A DNA stretch of 54,558 nt, taken from positions 1-54,558 of the forward strand of contig JAJDVW010000057.1 of NCBI GenBank assembly GCA_022825925.1, read 5' to 3'. Position 1 is the first letter of the stretch; each line of letters starts with the position of its first letter. The position numbers and the translations under genes were made by a program. This document shows, piece by piece, positions 26,064 through 34,890 of this stretch. Source of the DNA: Pseudomonadales bacterium (GTDB lineage: Bacteria > Pseudomonadota > Gammaproteobacteria > Pseudomonadales > Azotimanducaceae). The notes under the pieces are model-generated. The model searched no databases, had not been told where the DNA came from, and saw only the letters and a list, made by a program, of their open reading frames with translations.

Positions 26064-27049
26064 ACACTGTGCACGAGAATCGGCGCGTGATCGTCGCACG
26101 GCGGCCGAGCGGGCTCCCGGTACCGGAGGACTTCGAACTGCTGCCGGCGCCGGCCGAGGGTCCCGGGGTCGCGGCGGATGTCCTCTACGTGTCGGTCGAC
26201 CCGTACCTGCGGGGACGACTGAGCGGACGACACGTCACCGGCCCGATCGCTCCCGGAGATGCGATGGACAGCGAACTCATAGTGCGGACCGTGCAGGACT
26301 CCGCCGTCGGTCCGGCCGGCACCCTGGCCCGGGCGTTCGGTACCTGGCAGGACCGCGTGCACCTCTCGGAGGATGCCTTGGTGGCCGTTGCGCCCGAGCT
26401 GGATCCGCCGTCGCTGGCGCTCGGTGTGGTTGGCATGCCGGGTCTCACGGCCTTCGCCGGCGTGAGGCGTATCCTGCAGCCGGCTCCGGGAGAGACCGCC
26501 GTGATTTCCTCTGCGGCGGGTCCCGTCGGTGCGACGGTGGGGCAGTTGTGCAAGGCCGCCGGCGCGCGGGCGATCGGCATCGCGGGCAGCGAGGCGAAAC
26601 GGACCTGGCTCGTGCAGGAGGCCGGTTTCGATGGCTGCATCGATCGCCACGGATCCGTCCGGGACGGACTGCGCGCGCTGTGCCCGGACGGCGTGGACAT
26701 GTACTTCGACAACGTCGGTGGCGACGTCCTGCAGGCGGTGATGGAGCGCCTCGCACCGAACGCGCGAGTGGCGCTGTGCGGACTCATGGATCAGTACAAC
26801 CAGGACGAGGCACCGCCCGGACCGAACCCCGGCCTGATCATCCGCGCACGGGCGACGGTGCGCGGCCTGATAGTGTACGACCACGAGGATCTGCGGCCGC
26901 AGATGGAGGAAGCACTCGGCGGGCGGATCCGCGACGGCAGCCTGGTGTTTCGAGAAGCGGTCTTCGACGGACTGGAGGCGGCGCCTGCGGCATTCTGCAG
27001 GCTGATGGCAGGGGAGACTTTCGGCAAGACCGTAGTACGTGTCCGGTAG
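26060..27049 (+). CDS. MDR-family NADP-dependent oxidoreductase (PTGR/CurA-like)
   Basis: 329-aa zinc-free medium-chain reductase. RRVIVARRPSGLPVPEDF and SVDPYLRGRLSG are typical of the leukotriene B4 dehydrogenase/CurA branch. The cofactor motif is AAGPVGATVGQLCKAAGARAIGIAGS, and YFDNVGGDVLQAV follows. It would reduce an alpha,beta-unsaturated carbonyl. ATG overlaps the VOC stop by 4 bp; last gene of the operon. Confidence 0.9.
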   Translation: MNTVHENRRVIVARRPSGLPVPEDFELLPAPAEGPGVAADVLYVSVDPYLRGRLSGRHVTGPIAPGDAMDSELIVRTVQDSAVGPAGTLARAFGTWQDRVHLSEDALVAVAPELDPPSLALGVVGMPGLTAFAGVRRILQPAPGETAVISSAAGPVGATVGQLCKAAGARAIGIAGSEAKRTWLVQEAGFDGCIDRHGSVRDGLRALCPDGVDMYFDNVGGDVLQAVMERLAPNARVALCGLMDQYNQDEAPPGPNPGLIIRARATVRGLIVYDHEDLRPQMEEALGGRIRDGSLVFREAVFDGLEAAPAAFCRLMAGETFGKTVVRVR

Positions 27050-27131
27050 CGTCGGCGGGTCACCATTGAGCGACAGCGGACGATGGCGTCCTCGCCGGAC
27101 CCAAGGACGTAGGGTGCGACGGCGGTGACCC

Positions 27132-27290
27132 GCCGTGACCGCCCAGCGGGGTATCCCGGAGAAGGCGGTAAAGGGCGGCGAGCGGTGTGTTCGCGGCGAC
27201 CATCGCCACGGCGGTCGCGAGCAGGATGAGCGCACCGCCCGAGGATTCGAGGTGGATAAACGCGCGGATGGCGGAGGAGAAGGACGATCT
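27132..27290 (-). pseudogene. nhaA: NhaA Na+/H+ antiporter, N-terminal fragment
   Basis: Minus-strand frame reads AIRAFIHLESSGGALILLAT and AVAMVAANTPLAALYRLL, matching the first transmembrane helix region of NhaA. After the DTP residues it loses similarity, and no later NhaA helices occur before the oxidoreductase gene on the other strand. About 50 of some 400 residues remain. It sits just after the ALDH stop. An isolated gene scrap. Confidence 0.7.
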
Positions 27291-27373
27291 CTCGGGTGCG
27301 GTGGTCAAGGCTCGCAATCCGGCTTGGAGCGGCGCAGCGGATGTCTGGCGAGAGCGGGGGTTCTTCGGTGGCG

Positions 27374-28789
27374 TCAACCCTCGCCGAACGCCTCCAAGGG
27401 CGCGGCGGGCGCCGTCTGGATCAGAAGCGCCTGGCGGCGTAGAAATCGCAGCAGACCGCTGGCCCCCATCCGTGAGCGCCCGACGCCCGAAACTCCGTAC
27501 GACTCCTTCTCGACGTCTCCCACCTGGGCGGTGAGGCCGGCGTCATTGATACTGACCGCCCCGGCGCGCAGACGACGAGCGACGGACAGCGCGTGCGACT
27601 GCTCGCCCAGCACCGCTGCGGAGAGACCGAACTCCGAGTCGTTGGCCAGCTGCACGGCCTCGTCGTCGTTCGCGAACGGCATGACTGGTAGGACGGGCCC
27701 GAAGGTCTCCTGGCGGTAGAGCAACATGCCGTGGTGGACGCCGGTCAGTACGACGGGCGTGCACCAGGCGCCACCGTCCCGACGGATCAACTCCCCGCAA
27801 TGCAGCGTGGCGCCGCGAGCGAGGGCGTCCGTCATCTGGGCTTCGACGCGGTCGGCTTGGGAAGGGTCGATGAACGGACCGAGATGTCCCCGGTCGACGC
27901 GATCAATGTTCGTAGTCACGGCGGACGCGGCCGCAACGAGTCGATCAACGAACGGCTTGTAGAGCGTCTCGTGCACGTAGACACGTTCGATGGACTGACA
28001 TGCCTGCCCGGTCGCGACGACCGACCCCCGGAGCGTGATCGTCGCGGCCACCTCGACGTCTGCGTGGGCCAGTACGACCAGAGGGTCCTTGCCGCCGAGT
28101 TCCAGAAAGGCGGGAACAAGGCGAGCTCCGGCGCGCGCGCCGACTGTGCGTCCCGTGGCGACGCTCCCGGTGAAGCACAGGGCGTCGGTGACGCCCGTCA
28201 CCGCCATGCCGGTCTGCGGACCGCCGCGCACGCAGTCGAACACGCGGGCGATTTCGGGGACGGCGCCCACGGCCTCCATGAGGGGCTCGACAAAGCGGGG
28301 CGTGTGCTCGCTGGGCTTGGCGAGGACGGAACAGCCGGCCGCCAGTGCGGGTACCGCGTCGATCAGCAACAGCAGGAGCGGGAAGTTCCAGGGCGAGATC
28401 ACGCCGACCAGACCGAGCGGGTCGCGCCGATGCTCGAAACGCACGCTAGGGACCGATTCCGAAACGCCCCGCGAGCGTTCCGCGAGCAAGGATGGCGCGG
28501 ACCGGCTCCAGTAGTCGATGCGATGCATGGCGCCGTCGAGCTCGGCTTCCGAAAGCAGTGCCCGACCCGTGTCCTCGGTTAGCGCCGCGACTATGTCGGA
28601 ACGGCCCCGACGCAGTGCCTCGCACCAGCGATCGAGCAGGGCTGCGCGCTCGGCGACCGGTCGGGCCGCCCAATCCGGTTGCGCGGCGCGCAGCCGGTCC
28701 GCCGCAGCGACCACCTCGGATGCATCTGCGGCACCGAATCGATAGGGAGCTCCGCCCCGGGGGTTCGCTGCTACCAGCAAATTAGTCAT
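27374..28789 (-). CDS. NAD(P)+-dependent aldehyde dehydrogenase
   Basis: 471-aa ALDH. Asn of GVISPWNFPLLLLL, the cofactor motif FTGSVATGRTVG, Glu of FLELGGKDPLV and the nucleophile Cys in ATGQACQSIERVYV are all present. It oxidises an aldehyde to the acid, which could then be activated to CoA. Its ATG (28789-28787) overlaps the palindromic operator b, and a TATAAT lies at 28806-28801 on this strand. The transcript is therefore probably leaderless or nearly so. Divergent from the LeuCD-like pair. Confidence 0.92.
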   Translation of the reverse strand: MTNLLVAANPRGGAPYRFGAADASEVVAAADRLRAAQPDWAARPVAERAALLDRWCEALRRGRSDIVAALTEDTGRALLSEAELDGAMHRIDYWSRSAPSLLAERSRGVSESVPSVRFEHRRDPLGLVGVISPWNFPLLLLLIDAVPALAAGCSVLAKPSEHTPRFVEPLMEAVGAVPEIARVFDCVRGGPQTGMAVTGVTDALCFTGSVATGRTVGARAGARLVPAFLELGGKDPLVVLAHADVEVAATITLRGSVVATGQACQSIERVYVHETLYKPFVDRLVAAASAVTTNIDRVDRGHLGPFIDPSQADRVEAQMTDALARGATLHCGELIRRDGGAWCTPVVLTGVHHGMLLYRQETFGPVLPVMPFANDDEAVQLANDSEFGLSAAVLGEQSHALSVARRLRAGAVSINDAGLTAQVGDVEKESYGVSGVGRSRMGASGLLRFLRRQALLIQTAPAAPLEAFGEG

Positions 28790-28804
28790 AATGATGCATC
28801 ATTA
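28789..28804. promoter_or_regulatory. Operator-like site b, perfect palindrome
   Basis: TAATGATGCATCATTA is the 16-bp core of a perfect 18-bp palindrome spanning 28788-28805. It overlaps the ALDH start codon on one side and ends 17 bp before the LeuC-like GTG on the other, so one bound protein could close both promoters. It is the most symmetrical copy of the shared motif. Confidence 0.75.
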
Positions 28805-28821
28805 TATCCAACGGTCCCGTC

Positions 28822-30189
28822 GTGCCCGCCACCCTGTTCGACAAGCTGTGGGACAGCCACTGCGTTGAGACCGGTGACGACGGCGCGAGCCTGCTGTACG
28901 TCGACCGGGTGGTCATGCATGAACGCACCGGTAGCGTCGCGCTCGACACCCTGGCACGTCGTCGGCGGACTGTGCGCCTGCCGCATCATGCCTTCTGTGT
29001 CGTGGACCATGTCGTCGACACGAGAAGGGGACGGGGCGACGAGACGGCTGCGCCCGGCGGGCGAGACTTCATCGTAGCGCTGCGGCAGGGCGCTGCGGCG
29101 TTCGGCCTGCGGATCTTCGACGTCGATGATCCTGACCAGGGCATCACCCACCTCGTGAGCGCCGAGCAGGGCATCGCGCTGCCCGGGCTCTGCGTCGTCT
29201 GCCCCGACTCGCACACCTGCACGCTCGGCGCGCTGGGTGCGCTCGCGTTCGGGATCGGCACCAGCGAGCTTGAGCACGCCCTTGCCACGTCGGCACTGCG
29301 CATGTCGAAGCCCCCAACGATGCGCGTGACCGTCAACGGCCGGCTCTGCGGGGCCGCCACCGCCAAGGATTTCGCCCTGTTCCTGATCGGTGCCTACGGC
29401 GCATCGGGCGGAGGCGGCGCGGCGGTCGAGTTTGACGGCGAGGCCATCGCCGGGTTGGATCTGGAAGGCCGGATGACCATCTGCAACATGGCTGCGGAGT
29501 TCGGAGCGGCGACCGCCGTCATCGCGCCGGATGATGCCGTGTTCGAGCACGCTGCTGGGACGCCTCTAGCGCCGTCTCCGCTCCCCCTCGAGCACTGGGG
29601 GACGCTGCGCACGGACCCGGGTGCCCGCTTCGACCGCAGCCTTGCGGTCGACGCGAACCTGGTGCGGCCTCATGTCACCTGGGGCACTTCGCCAGACCAG
29701 TGCGTACCGGTCGACGATCGGGTGCCGACGGTATCGAGTCCGGTGGCGCGTCGCTCGCTCGATTACATGGGGCTCGAGCCGGGGACACGGCTCGAGTCGG
29801 TGCCGATCGACGCCGCGTTCATTGGCTCCTGCACCAATGCTCGGATCGGCGACCTGCGCGCCGCCGCCAAAATTCTCGAGGGGCGTCGGGTCGCGCCCGG
29901 CGTCGCGGCCGTGTGCGTACCGGGTTCCGGGCGGGTCAAGCGCCTGGCCGAGGCGGAGGGGCTGCACCGGGTGTTCGACGAAGCCGGGTTTGAGTGGCGG
30001 GAGTCCGGCTGTTCCATGTGCTTTTACGCCGGTGGGGAGACGTTCGGCCCCGGCAAGCGGGTGATCACCACTACAAACCGTAGTTTCGAGGGGCGGCAGG
30101 GCCCCGGCGTGCGATCGCACCTCGCGAGCCCTGCCGTCGTCGCGGCGTCCGCGGTCCGCGGGCGCATCGCGTCGCCGGATGCCCTCTGA
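28822..30189 (+). CDS. leuC: Aconitase-superfamily large subunit, LeuC-like
   Basis: 455-aa [4Fe-4S] hydro-lyase of the 3-isopropylmalate dehydratase large-subunit type. Cluster cysteines lie in VVCPDSHTCTLGA, in FIGSCTNARIGDL and in SGCSMC. SNRNFEGRQG appears here as TNRSFEGRQG. The segment after CSMC is FYAGGETFGPG rather than the MNPDQLxPGE-like form of true LeuC. GTG start at 28822 without a clear Shine-Dalgarno, 17 bp from operator b. Position among catabolic genes and absence of leuA/leuB suggest it dehydrates or isomerises a hydroxy-di/tricarboxylic acid of this pathway, not leucine precursors. Confidence 0.85.
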   Translation: MPATLFDKLWDSHCVETGDDGASLLYVDRVVMHERTGSVALDTLARRRRTVRLPHHAFCVVDHVVDTRRGRGDETAAPGGRDFIVALRQGAAAFGLRIFDVDDPDQGITHLVSAEQGIALPGLCVVCPDSHTCTLGALGALAFGIGTSELEHALATSALRMSKPPTMRVTVNGRLCGAATAKDFALFLIGAYGASGGGGAAVEFDGEAIAGLDLEGRMTICNMAAEFGAATAVIAPDDAVFEHAAGTPLAPSPLPLEHWGTLRTDPGARFDRSLAVDANLVRPHVTWGTSPDQCVPVDDRVPTVSSPVARRSLDYMGLEPGTRLESVPIDAAFIGSCTNARIGDLRAAAKILEGRRVAPGVAAVCVPGSGRVKRLAEAEGLHRVFDEAGFEWRESGCSMCFYAGGETFGPGKRVITTTNRSFEGRQGPGVRSHLASPAVVAASAVRGRIASPDAL

Positions 30190-30196
30190 GGACCCG

Positions 30197-30841
30197 ATGG
30201 AGCCCCTGACGATTCATGTGGGTGTCGCGGCGCCGCTGTTGCGGGCGAACGTCGACACTGATGCGATCATCCCGTCGCGCGAAATGCGCCGCGTCTCGAA
30301 GCGGGGGCTTGCCCAGGGCCTGTTCGCCAACTGGCGCTACCTCGACCCGGAGCGGCGCGTTCCGAACCCGGACTTCGTCCTGAACCGCCCGGAGCGCGCG
30401 GGTGCGAGCATCCTGCTCGGGGGCCCCAACTTCGGATGCGGGTCGTCGCGCGAGTACGCGGTGTGGGCGCTGGACGAATTCGGCATCCGCGTGATCGTCG
30501 CGCCGGACTTCAATCCGATCTTCCAAAAGAACTGTGTGGCCAACGGCGTGTTGCCCGCCTGCACGCCGCTCGCCGCGATACGTGAACTAGTGGCCTGGAG
30601 CGACTCCGACCCCCAACGAAACTGCCTGACGGTGGACCTGCCGGGTGGCACGATCGCGGGTGGGAGCAGCCCCGTGAGCTTCGACCTGGCCCTGGCACAA
30701 CGCCTGCGGCTCCAGCGCGGGCTCGACGAAATCTCCCTGACCGATACCCGGACCGCGGCAATCGACGCTTTCGAGGGTGATCGGTTCGCCGCCCATCCCT
30801 GGGTGCGCCTGCCGGACAGGGCGGGCACAGTTCCGCCGTAG
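30197..30841 (+). CDS. leuD: Aconitase-superfamily small subunit, LeuD-like
   Basis: 214-aa swivelling-domain subunit. LRANVDTDAIIPSREM and GGPNFGCGSSREYAVWAL are the LeuD substrate-binding motifs (H of GSSREH is Y here). RYLDPERRVPNPDFVLN is typical. ATG at 30197 has GAGGA 4 bp upstream; an ATG at 30179 would overlap the large-subunit gene by 11 bp. Partner of the preceding gene in one heterodimeric dehydratase. Confidence 0.88.
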   Translation: MEPLTIHVGVAAPLLRANVDTDAIIPSREMRRVSKRGLAQGLFANWRYLDPERRVPNPDFVLNRPERAGASILLGGPNFGCGSSREYAVWALDEFGIRVIVAPDFNPIFQKNCVANGVLPACTPLAAIRELVAWSDSDPQRNCLTVDLPGGTIAGGSSPVSFDLALAQRLRLQRGLDEISLTDTRTAAIDAFEGDRFAAHPWVRLPDRAGTVPP

Positions 30842-30866
30842 GGAACGAAGTCGGCCACTTCGTCCC
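30841..30866. terminator. Hairpin between convergent leuD-like and MFS genes
   Basis: GGGAACGAAGT ... ACTTCGTCCC forms a 10-bp stem with one bulged A and a 5-nt loop, starting at the stop codon of the LeuD-like gene. There is no T-tract, so it is either a weak bidirectional terminator or an mRNA 3'-end stabiliser. Confidence 0.45.
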
Positions 30867-30934
30867 GCACTTCCAGCGTTGTGGCCGTGCAGTCGCGAAT
30901 CCCGGATTCCCGGCGCGGGAGCACCCATCGCCCG

Positions 30935-32302
30935 TTAGGGAGCCTTGGTACGGCTCTCGCCGATGTCCATGTCGAGGGCTCGGCGATAGAGGCGAAGCGT
31001 GACGGGCGCGAGCGCGAGCACGGGACCCCCGAACAGGAGGGGCAACAGAGCGACGCTGTAGCGCACCCCCTCGGCGCCGAACACCGTGTCGTTCAACGCC
31101 CCGACCAGGGTGGGGCCCAGCATCAGGCCGGCGAGGCTGATCGCCATGTAGTACATGGCGACGACCTGGGCGCGTATGCGCGGCGGGGCGATGGGCAGCA
31201 GCGCGGTGACCGACGTGGCGGTGACGAAGGCGAGGCCGACGTTGCCGAGCGTCAGCAGGGCGAACGCGGCCCAGGCGTGGTCGAGCAACGGGCCGATTAC
31301 GCACGGCGGCACGGCGAGAGCGAGCCCGAACAGCGCGATGCGCATTGGCGCGTCGCGGTATCCGCGAGCTGTGTAGCGGTCCGAGAGTGCGCCGGCCAGG
31401 TTCACGGACAACGGGCCGACCAGGAGCAGGGCGACACCGTTCGCGAAAGCGTAGTCCTCGACGGGCCAGCCGTAGGTGCGCGCGAAGGTCACCGCAAGCC
31501 AGCCGTGGCTGTAGGCGATGATGGTCATGACGCAAAACACCGATAGGAAGCAGGCGAACACTGCGGCATGGCGGCCGACATACGCGAACATGTGTCCGAG
31601 ATGGCCTCCCTTGGTGGCGACGATGCGCCGCGGTTCGCGCACGAACAGGAACAGGAGGCCCAGGACGACGCCCGGAAGGCCGACTACCAGGAAGGCGGTC
31701 TGCCACGCGGCCATCGGGCCAAGCAACGGCCAATCCATCATGTTGCCGGTGCCGACCCACGCGAGTACGGCGGCGCCGAGAAGCGACGCGATCCCGCTGC
31801 CGAGAGAGATGGCGCTGGAGTAAACCGCGATGGGCTTGCCACGTCGCTCTTCGGGAAACGAATCGGAGATCAGGGACATCGCGCATGGACTCAGCGACGC
31901 TTCGCCGACCCCCACGGACATCCGCGCGATGAAGAGCTGCGTGAAGTTGCGGGCGAGTCCGGAGAGCGCGGTGGCGGCGGACCACAGCGTGATGCCCGCG
32001 GCCACGATCCAGGTACGGCGCCGGCGGTCCGCCAGGTAGCCGAGGGGCAGCCCCATGGTCGCGTAGAAGATGGCGAACGCGGGCCCGAGCAGCAGCCCGA
32101 TCTGGAAGTCCGACAGGTCGAGGTCCGCCTTGATCGGGTCGATCAGCAACCCGAGGATGCTGCGGTCGACGAACGACACGACGTACGCCACGGTCAGGAG
32201 CGCCACCATGTACCAGGCGCGCCCCGGGCGCGGATAGGAAGCCGCCGGAGTCGCGTATGGGGCGTCGCCGGCGCTGCCGCCGATGGATCTGGCTTCGCTC
32301 AT
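30935..32302 (-). CDS. MFS transporter, Spns/spinster-like
   Basis: 455-aa carrier with about 12 transmembrane helices. SFVDRSILGLLIDPIKADL is typical of spinster-like MFS members. PLGYLADRRRRTWIVAAGI is the loop 2-3 MFS signature, and RMSVGVGEASLSPCAMSLIS follows. It would import the substrate or an intermediate across the inner membrane; this subgroup often sits in aromatic or steroid degradation clusters. ATG overlaps the VOC stop (TGATG); last gene of the five-gene minus operon starting at 34818. Confidence 0.9.
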   Translation of the reverse strand: MSEARSIGGSAGDAPYATPAASYPRPGRAWYMVALLTVAYVVSFVDRSILGLLIDPIKADLDLSDFQIGLLLGPAFAIFYATMGLPLGYLADRRRRTWIVAAGITLWSAATALSGLARNFTQLFIARMSVGVGEASLSPCAMSLISDSFPEERRGKPIAVYSSAISLGSGIASLLGAAVLAWVGTGNMMDWPLLGPMAAWQTAFLVVGLPGVVLGLLFLFVREPRRIVATKGGHLGHMFAYVGRHAAVFACFLSVFCVMTIIAYSHGWLAVTFARTYGWPVEDYAFANGVALLLVGPLSVNLAGALSDRYTARGYRDAPMRIALFGLALAVPPCVIGPLLDHAWAAFALLTLGNVGLAFVTATSVTALLPIAPPRIRAQVVAMYYMAISLAGLMLGPTLVGALNDTVFGAEGVRYSVALLPLLFGGPVLALAPVTLRLYRRALDMDIGESRTKAP

Positions 32303-32739
32303 CACGGCCCCTGCTGGTCGATGTGGTAGATCACGGTGAGGTTCCCGTCGCCGTCGAGGAGGCCCACCTCGCGGCCGATCCGGCCGTCGTGCGTCACCAG
32401 GCGCTCTTCCGGGAACACCTTGAAGCCGCGCGCCCTGGCGCGGCCGACCACGCCGTCGACGTCCTCGACCTCGATGACGATCGCGCTGCGGCGGGGCTCC
32501 TGCTGGGTAGCAAGGCCACCAACTTCAGTGAGCGCCATGACGCGCTCCTGTCCGGGAGTGCTGAGCGTCGCGAAGCCCACCGGCTCGCTCGTGTCGAGCC
32601 CGAAGACCCGGTGGGAATAGCTCGTCTCGCGCGGTTCCTTGGTGAAGGCCACGCTGAAGCCGAGCACCTCGCGGTAGAAGGGTAGTGCCTCCTCGATGCT
32701 GCTGACGACAAAGTTCGCGCGCTGGAAACGCAGGGTCAT
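32302..32739 (-). CDS. VOC-superfamily protein, single module (a)
   Basis: 145-aa glyoxalase-fold protein: RANFVVSSIEEALPFYREVL at the start, SAIVIEVEDVDGVVGRARAR in the middle, GREVGLLDGDGNLTVIYH with the C-terminal metal-ligand region (EVGL). Start overlaps the other VOC stop (ATGA). It may pair with the next VOC protein as a dimer. Function unknown. Confidence 0.82.
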   Translation of the reverse strand: MTLRFQRANFVVSSIEEALPFYREVLGFSVAFTKEPRETSYSHRVFGLDTSEPVGFATLSTPGQERVMALTEVGGLATQQEPRRSAIVIEVEDVDGVVGRARARGFKVFPEERLVTHDGRIGREVGLLDGDGNLTVIYHIDQQGP

Positions 32740-33236
32740 AAGGAGTCCTCCGGCTCGTCGATGGCGGTGACCTGGTTGCATTCGAAGAAGTGACCGTCGG
32801 GGTCGAAGACCGACACGCCGATGAAGTGCCGCAACTCGCCGCGTGCGCCGCGGGTAGACCACACGCGCGGCGGACAGTACACTCGTGTACCGAGCTCCTC
32901 CGCGCGGCGCGCCACCCGGGCGGCGTCGTCGCTCTCCACGACGAACACGGGCATGCCGTAGCCGACCTCGGTCGGTGGCGGGGGCGCGGGGCGAGGCGGG
33001 TCGAGCCACTGCAGCAGGCCGATCATGCCGAGCCTGTCGTGCTCCGAGCGCATGATGACCAGGTGCGTGCGGTCGCCCGCCGCGCCGGCCGCGAGCCCGT
33101 CGCCGCTCAGCACGAACTCCGTGTCCATCCACACCCGCATGCCGAGCACGTACTCGTACCAGCGCCTGCTGGCCGCCATGTCCCGCACCAAGAGCGTCGT
33201 GCGCTTGACCATGTTGGGGAACGCATCGGACATCAT
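32736..33236 (-). CDS. VOC-superfamily protein, single module (b)
   Basis: 166-aa glyoxalase-fold protein: RTTLLVRDMAASRRWYEYVL, then VFVVESDDAARVARRAEEL and ISVFDPDGHFFECNQV-like ending (read GVSVFDPDGHFFECNQ), where the Glu is the usual metal ligand. Overlaps the DUF1330 stop and the next VOC gene. Two tandem, non-identical VOC genes suggest a heterodimeric lyase or epimerase. Confidence 0.85.
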   Translation of the reverse strand: MMSDAFPNMVKRTTLLVRDMAASRRWYEYVLGMRVWMDTEFVLSGDGLAAGAAGDRTHLVIMRSEHDRLGMIGLLQWLDPPRPAPPPPTEVGYGMPVFVVESDDAARVARRAEELGTRVYCPPRVWSTRGARGELRHFIGVSVFDPDGHFFECNQVTAIDEPEDSL

Positions 33237-33526
33237 GGCGGGTCCTCTATGACCAGTACTTGGCAGTCCGCGATTCCCTCCCGGAGCCGGCGCGCCTCGG
33301 CGTACTCGGGCGAGTTCCAGAAGGCGAGGGCGGCAGCCTTGTCGGGCCAGCGGGACACGACGACGGACCCGCCGGGATGCTCGCCCTCAAGCACCTCGGC
33401 GCCCGGCGCACGCAAAACGTATTCGCCGCCGAACCGTGCCGTCAGCGCGGCGGCCGTCTGGGCGTAGGCAGCGAGGAACCGCTGCCGGTCGTGGACCTGG
33501 GCCGTCACGATCAGGTATGCCGCCAT
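33233..33526 (-). CDS. DUF1330-family protein
   Basis: 97-aa ferredoxin-like-fold protein: AAYLIVTAQVHDRQRFLAAY, GGEYVLRAPGAEVLEG and VVVSRWPDKAAALAFWNSPE are the three conserved DUF1330 blocks. The family is biochemically undefined but common in catabolic operons beside CoA-transferases. Overlaps the VOC gene by 4 bp, 38 bp after CaiB. Confidence 0.88.
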   Translation of the reverse strand: MAAYLIVTAQVHDRQRFLAAYAQTAAALTARFGGEYVLRAPGAEVLEGEHPGGSVVVSRWPDKAAALAFWNSPEYAEARRLREGIADCQVLVIEDPP

Positions 33527-33564
33527 GCGTGCGCTCCTAGTGCGGGCGGGTCTCGCCCGGGTGC

Positions 33565-34818
33565 TCAGGTCTCCAGGATGATGCCTGCCGAAATCAAGGC
33601 CTCTATCTCGTCCGCGCCGCGTCCGGCAGCGCGGGCCGCATCGCGGGAGTGCTCGCCCACGGAAGGCAGGTGACGCCGCAGGCCGAACCGCCGTCCCGCC
33701 ATCTCGACGGGGAGCTTGGGGAGTCTGGCCATCGAACCGGCGTGCTCGCCGTCGGACAAGCGCACGTCAACGAGCCCGGCGTGCGCGAGGTGCGGGTCGT
33801 CGAACAGGTCGGAGGGCTTGTTGATCTCGGCGAATGGCATGCCGGCGCGCGCCAGGCGCTCGCTGGCCCCGGCCCGGTCCAGCCCGGCGAAGAGCTCCCT
33901 CAGGACGGGCAGGAAACGGTCGCGGTTTGCCACCCGGCCCGCGTTTTGGGCGAGTGCGGGATCGCTGGCGAGGCCGTCGAGGCCGAAATCGGCGCAGAAC
34001 TGGCGCCACTGGGTGTCGCTGACCACGGCGACGAAGAGCTGACCATCGGTGCAGTCGAACAGGTCGTACACGCCCCAGGCCGCGCGTCGTACCGACATCG
34101 GTGCGGGCTCTTCGCCGAGTACGGCCTGCTGCGCCATGTGCTGGCCGACGAGGAACGCCGTGGTCTCGAACAGCGCGCTCGTGACGTGCTGTCCGCGGCC
34201 TGTGGCGTTGCGCTCCGCAAGGGCGGCCAGGATCGCGATCGCGCCGAACATGCCCCCGGTGATGTCGACGATCGACGATCCAGCCCGCATCGGCCGACCG
34301 GGGAGTCCGGTCATGTAGGCGAGGCCGCCCATCATCTGCGTGACCTCGTCAAGGGCGACGCGTTCGGCGTAGGGTCCGCCGAGAAAGCCCTTGAGGCTGC
34401 AGTAGATCAGCCGTGGGTTGCGCGCGGAGAGTGCGGCGTACCCGAAGCCGAGGCGATCCATCGCCCCCGGCCGGAAGTTCTCGAGCACGACATCCGCCGC
34501 GTCGAGGATCCCTTGGACGAGCTCCCGTCCCCGGTCCGCCTTGAGGTCGGCGCAAAGGCTGCGCTTGTTGCGGTTGTACATGGCGAAGTAACCGCCGCCC
34601 GATCCCGTCAGGCGTCGGGTGTTGTCTCCGCCCGGGGGCTCGACCTTGAGGACGTCGGCGCCAAGGTCGGCGAGGATGACGCCGGTCGTCGGTCCCATGA
34701 CCATGTGCGAGAACTCGACTACGCTGAGGCCCTGAAGGGGCTCGCCTCTACTCGGTCCGTCCGGGCAACTGACCGGGTCGGTGCGCGTCGTGGGGGCGTG
34801 GGGCCCGTCGTCGGTCAT
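33565..34818 (-). CDS. CaiB/BaiF CoA-transferase, third copy
   Basis: 417-aa family III CoA-transferase: LSVVEFSHMVMGPTTGVILA, LKVEPPGGDNTR, YNRNKRSLCADLKADRG, VLENFRPGAMDRLG, and the catalytic-Asp region AGSSIVDITGGMFGAIAIL. First gene of the minus operon CaiB-DUF1330-VOC-VOC-MFS. Operator c begins 31 bp upstream of its ATG. Confidence 0.92.
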   Translation of the reverse strand: MTDDGPHAPTTRTDPVSCPDGPSRGEPLQGLSVVEFSHMVMGPTTGVILADLGADVLKVEPPGGDNTRRLTGSGGGYFAMYNRNKRSLCADLKADRGRELVQGILDAADVVLENFRPGAMDRLGFGYAALSARNPRLIYCSLKGFLGGPYAERVALDEVTQMMGGLAYMTGLPGRPMRAGSSIVDITGGMFGAIAILAALAERNATGRGQHVTSALFETTAFLVGQHMAQQAVLGEEPAPMSVRRAAWGVYDLFDCTDGQLFVAVVSDTQWRQFCADFGLDGLASDPALAQNAGRVANRDRFLPVLRELFAGLDRAGASERLARAGMPFAEINKPSDLFDDPHLAHAGLVDVRLSDGEHAGSMARLPKLPVEMAGRRFGLRRHLPSVGEHSRDAARAAGRGADEIEALISAGIILET

Positions 34819-34848
34819 CGGGTGGGCTCGCCTGCGAGGCTAATGTCC

Positions 34849-34864
34849 CTATGATATATCATTA
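34849..34864. promoter_or_regulatory. Operator-like site c
   Basis: CTATGATATATCATTA, with a perfect 12-bp core ATGATATATCAT (34851-34862). The symmetry extends with two mismatches to GTCC...GGAC at 34845-34868. Lies between the CoA-transferase operon and the HMG-CoA-lyase-like operon, 26 bp before the latter's start codon. Confidence 0.72.
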
Positions 34865-34890
34865 GGACTTTTGTGCGGTCGGGAGTGTCG

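Noticed and set aside
28822..30841. Leucine biosynthesis locus
   Set aside because: No leuA, leuB or leucine leader nearby; shared operator and neighbours indicate catabolism.
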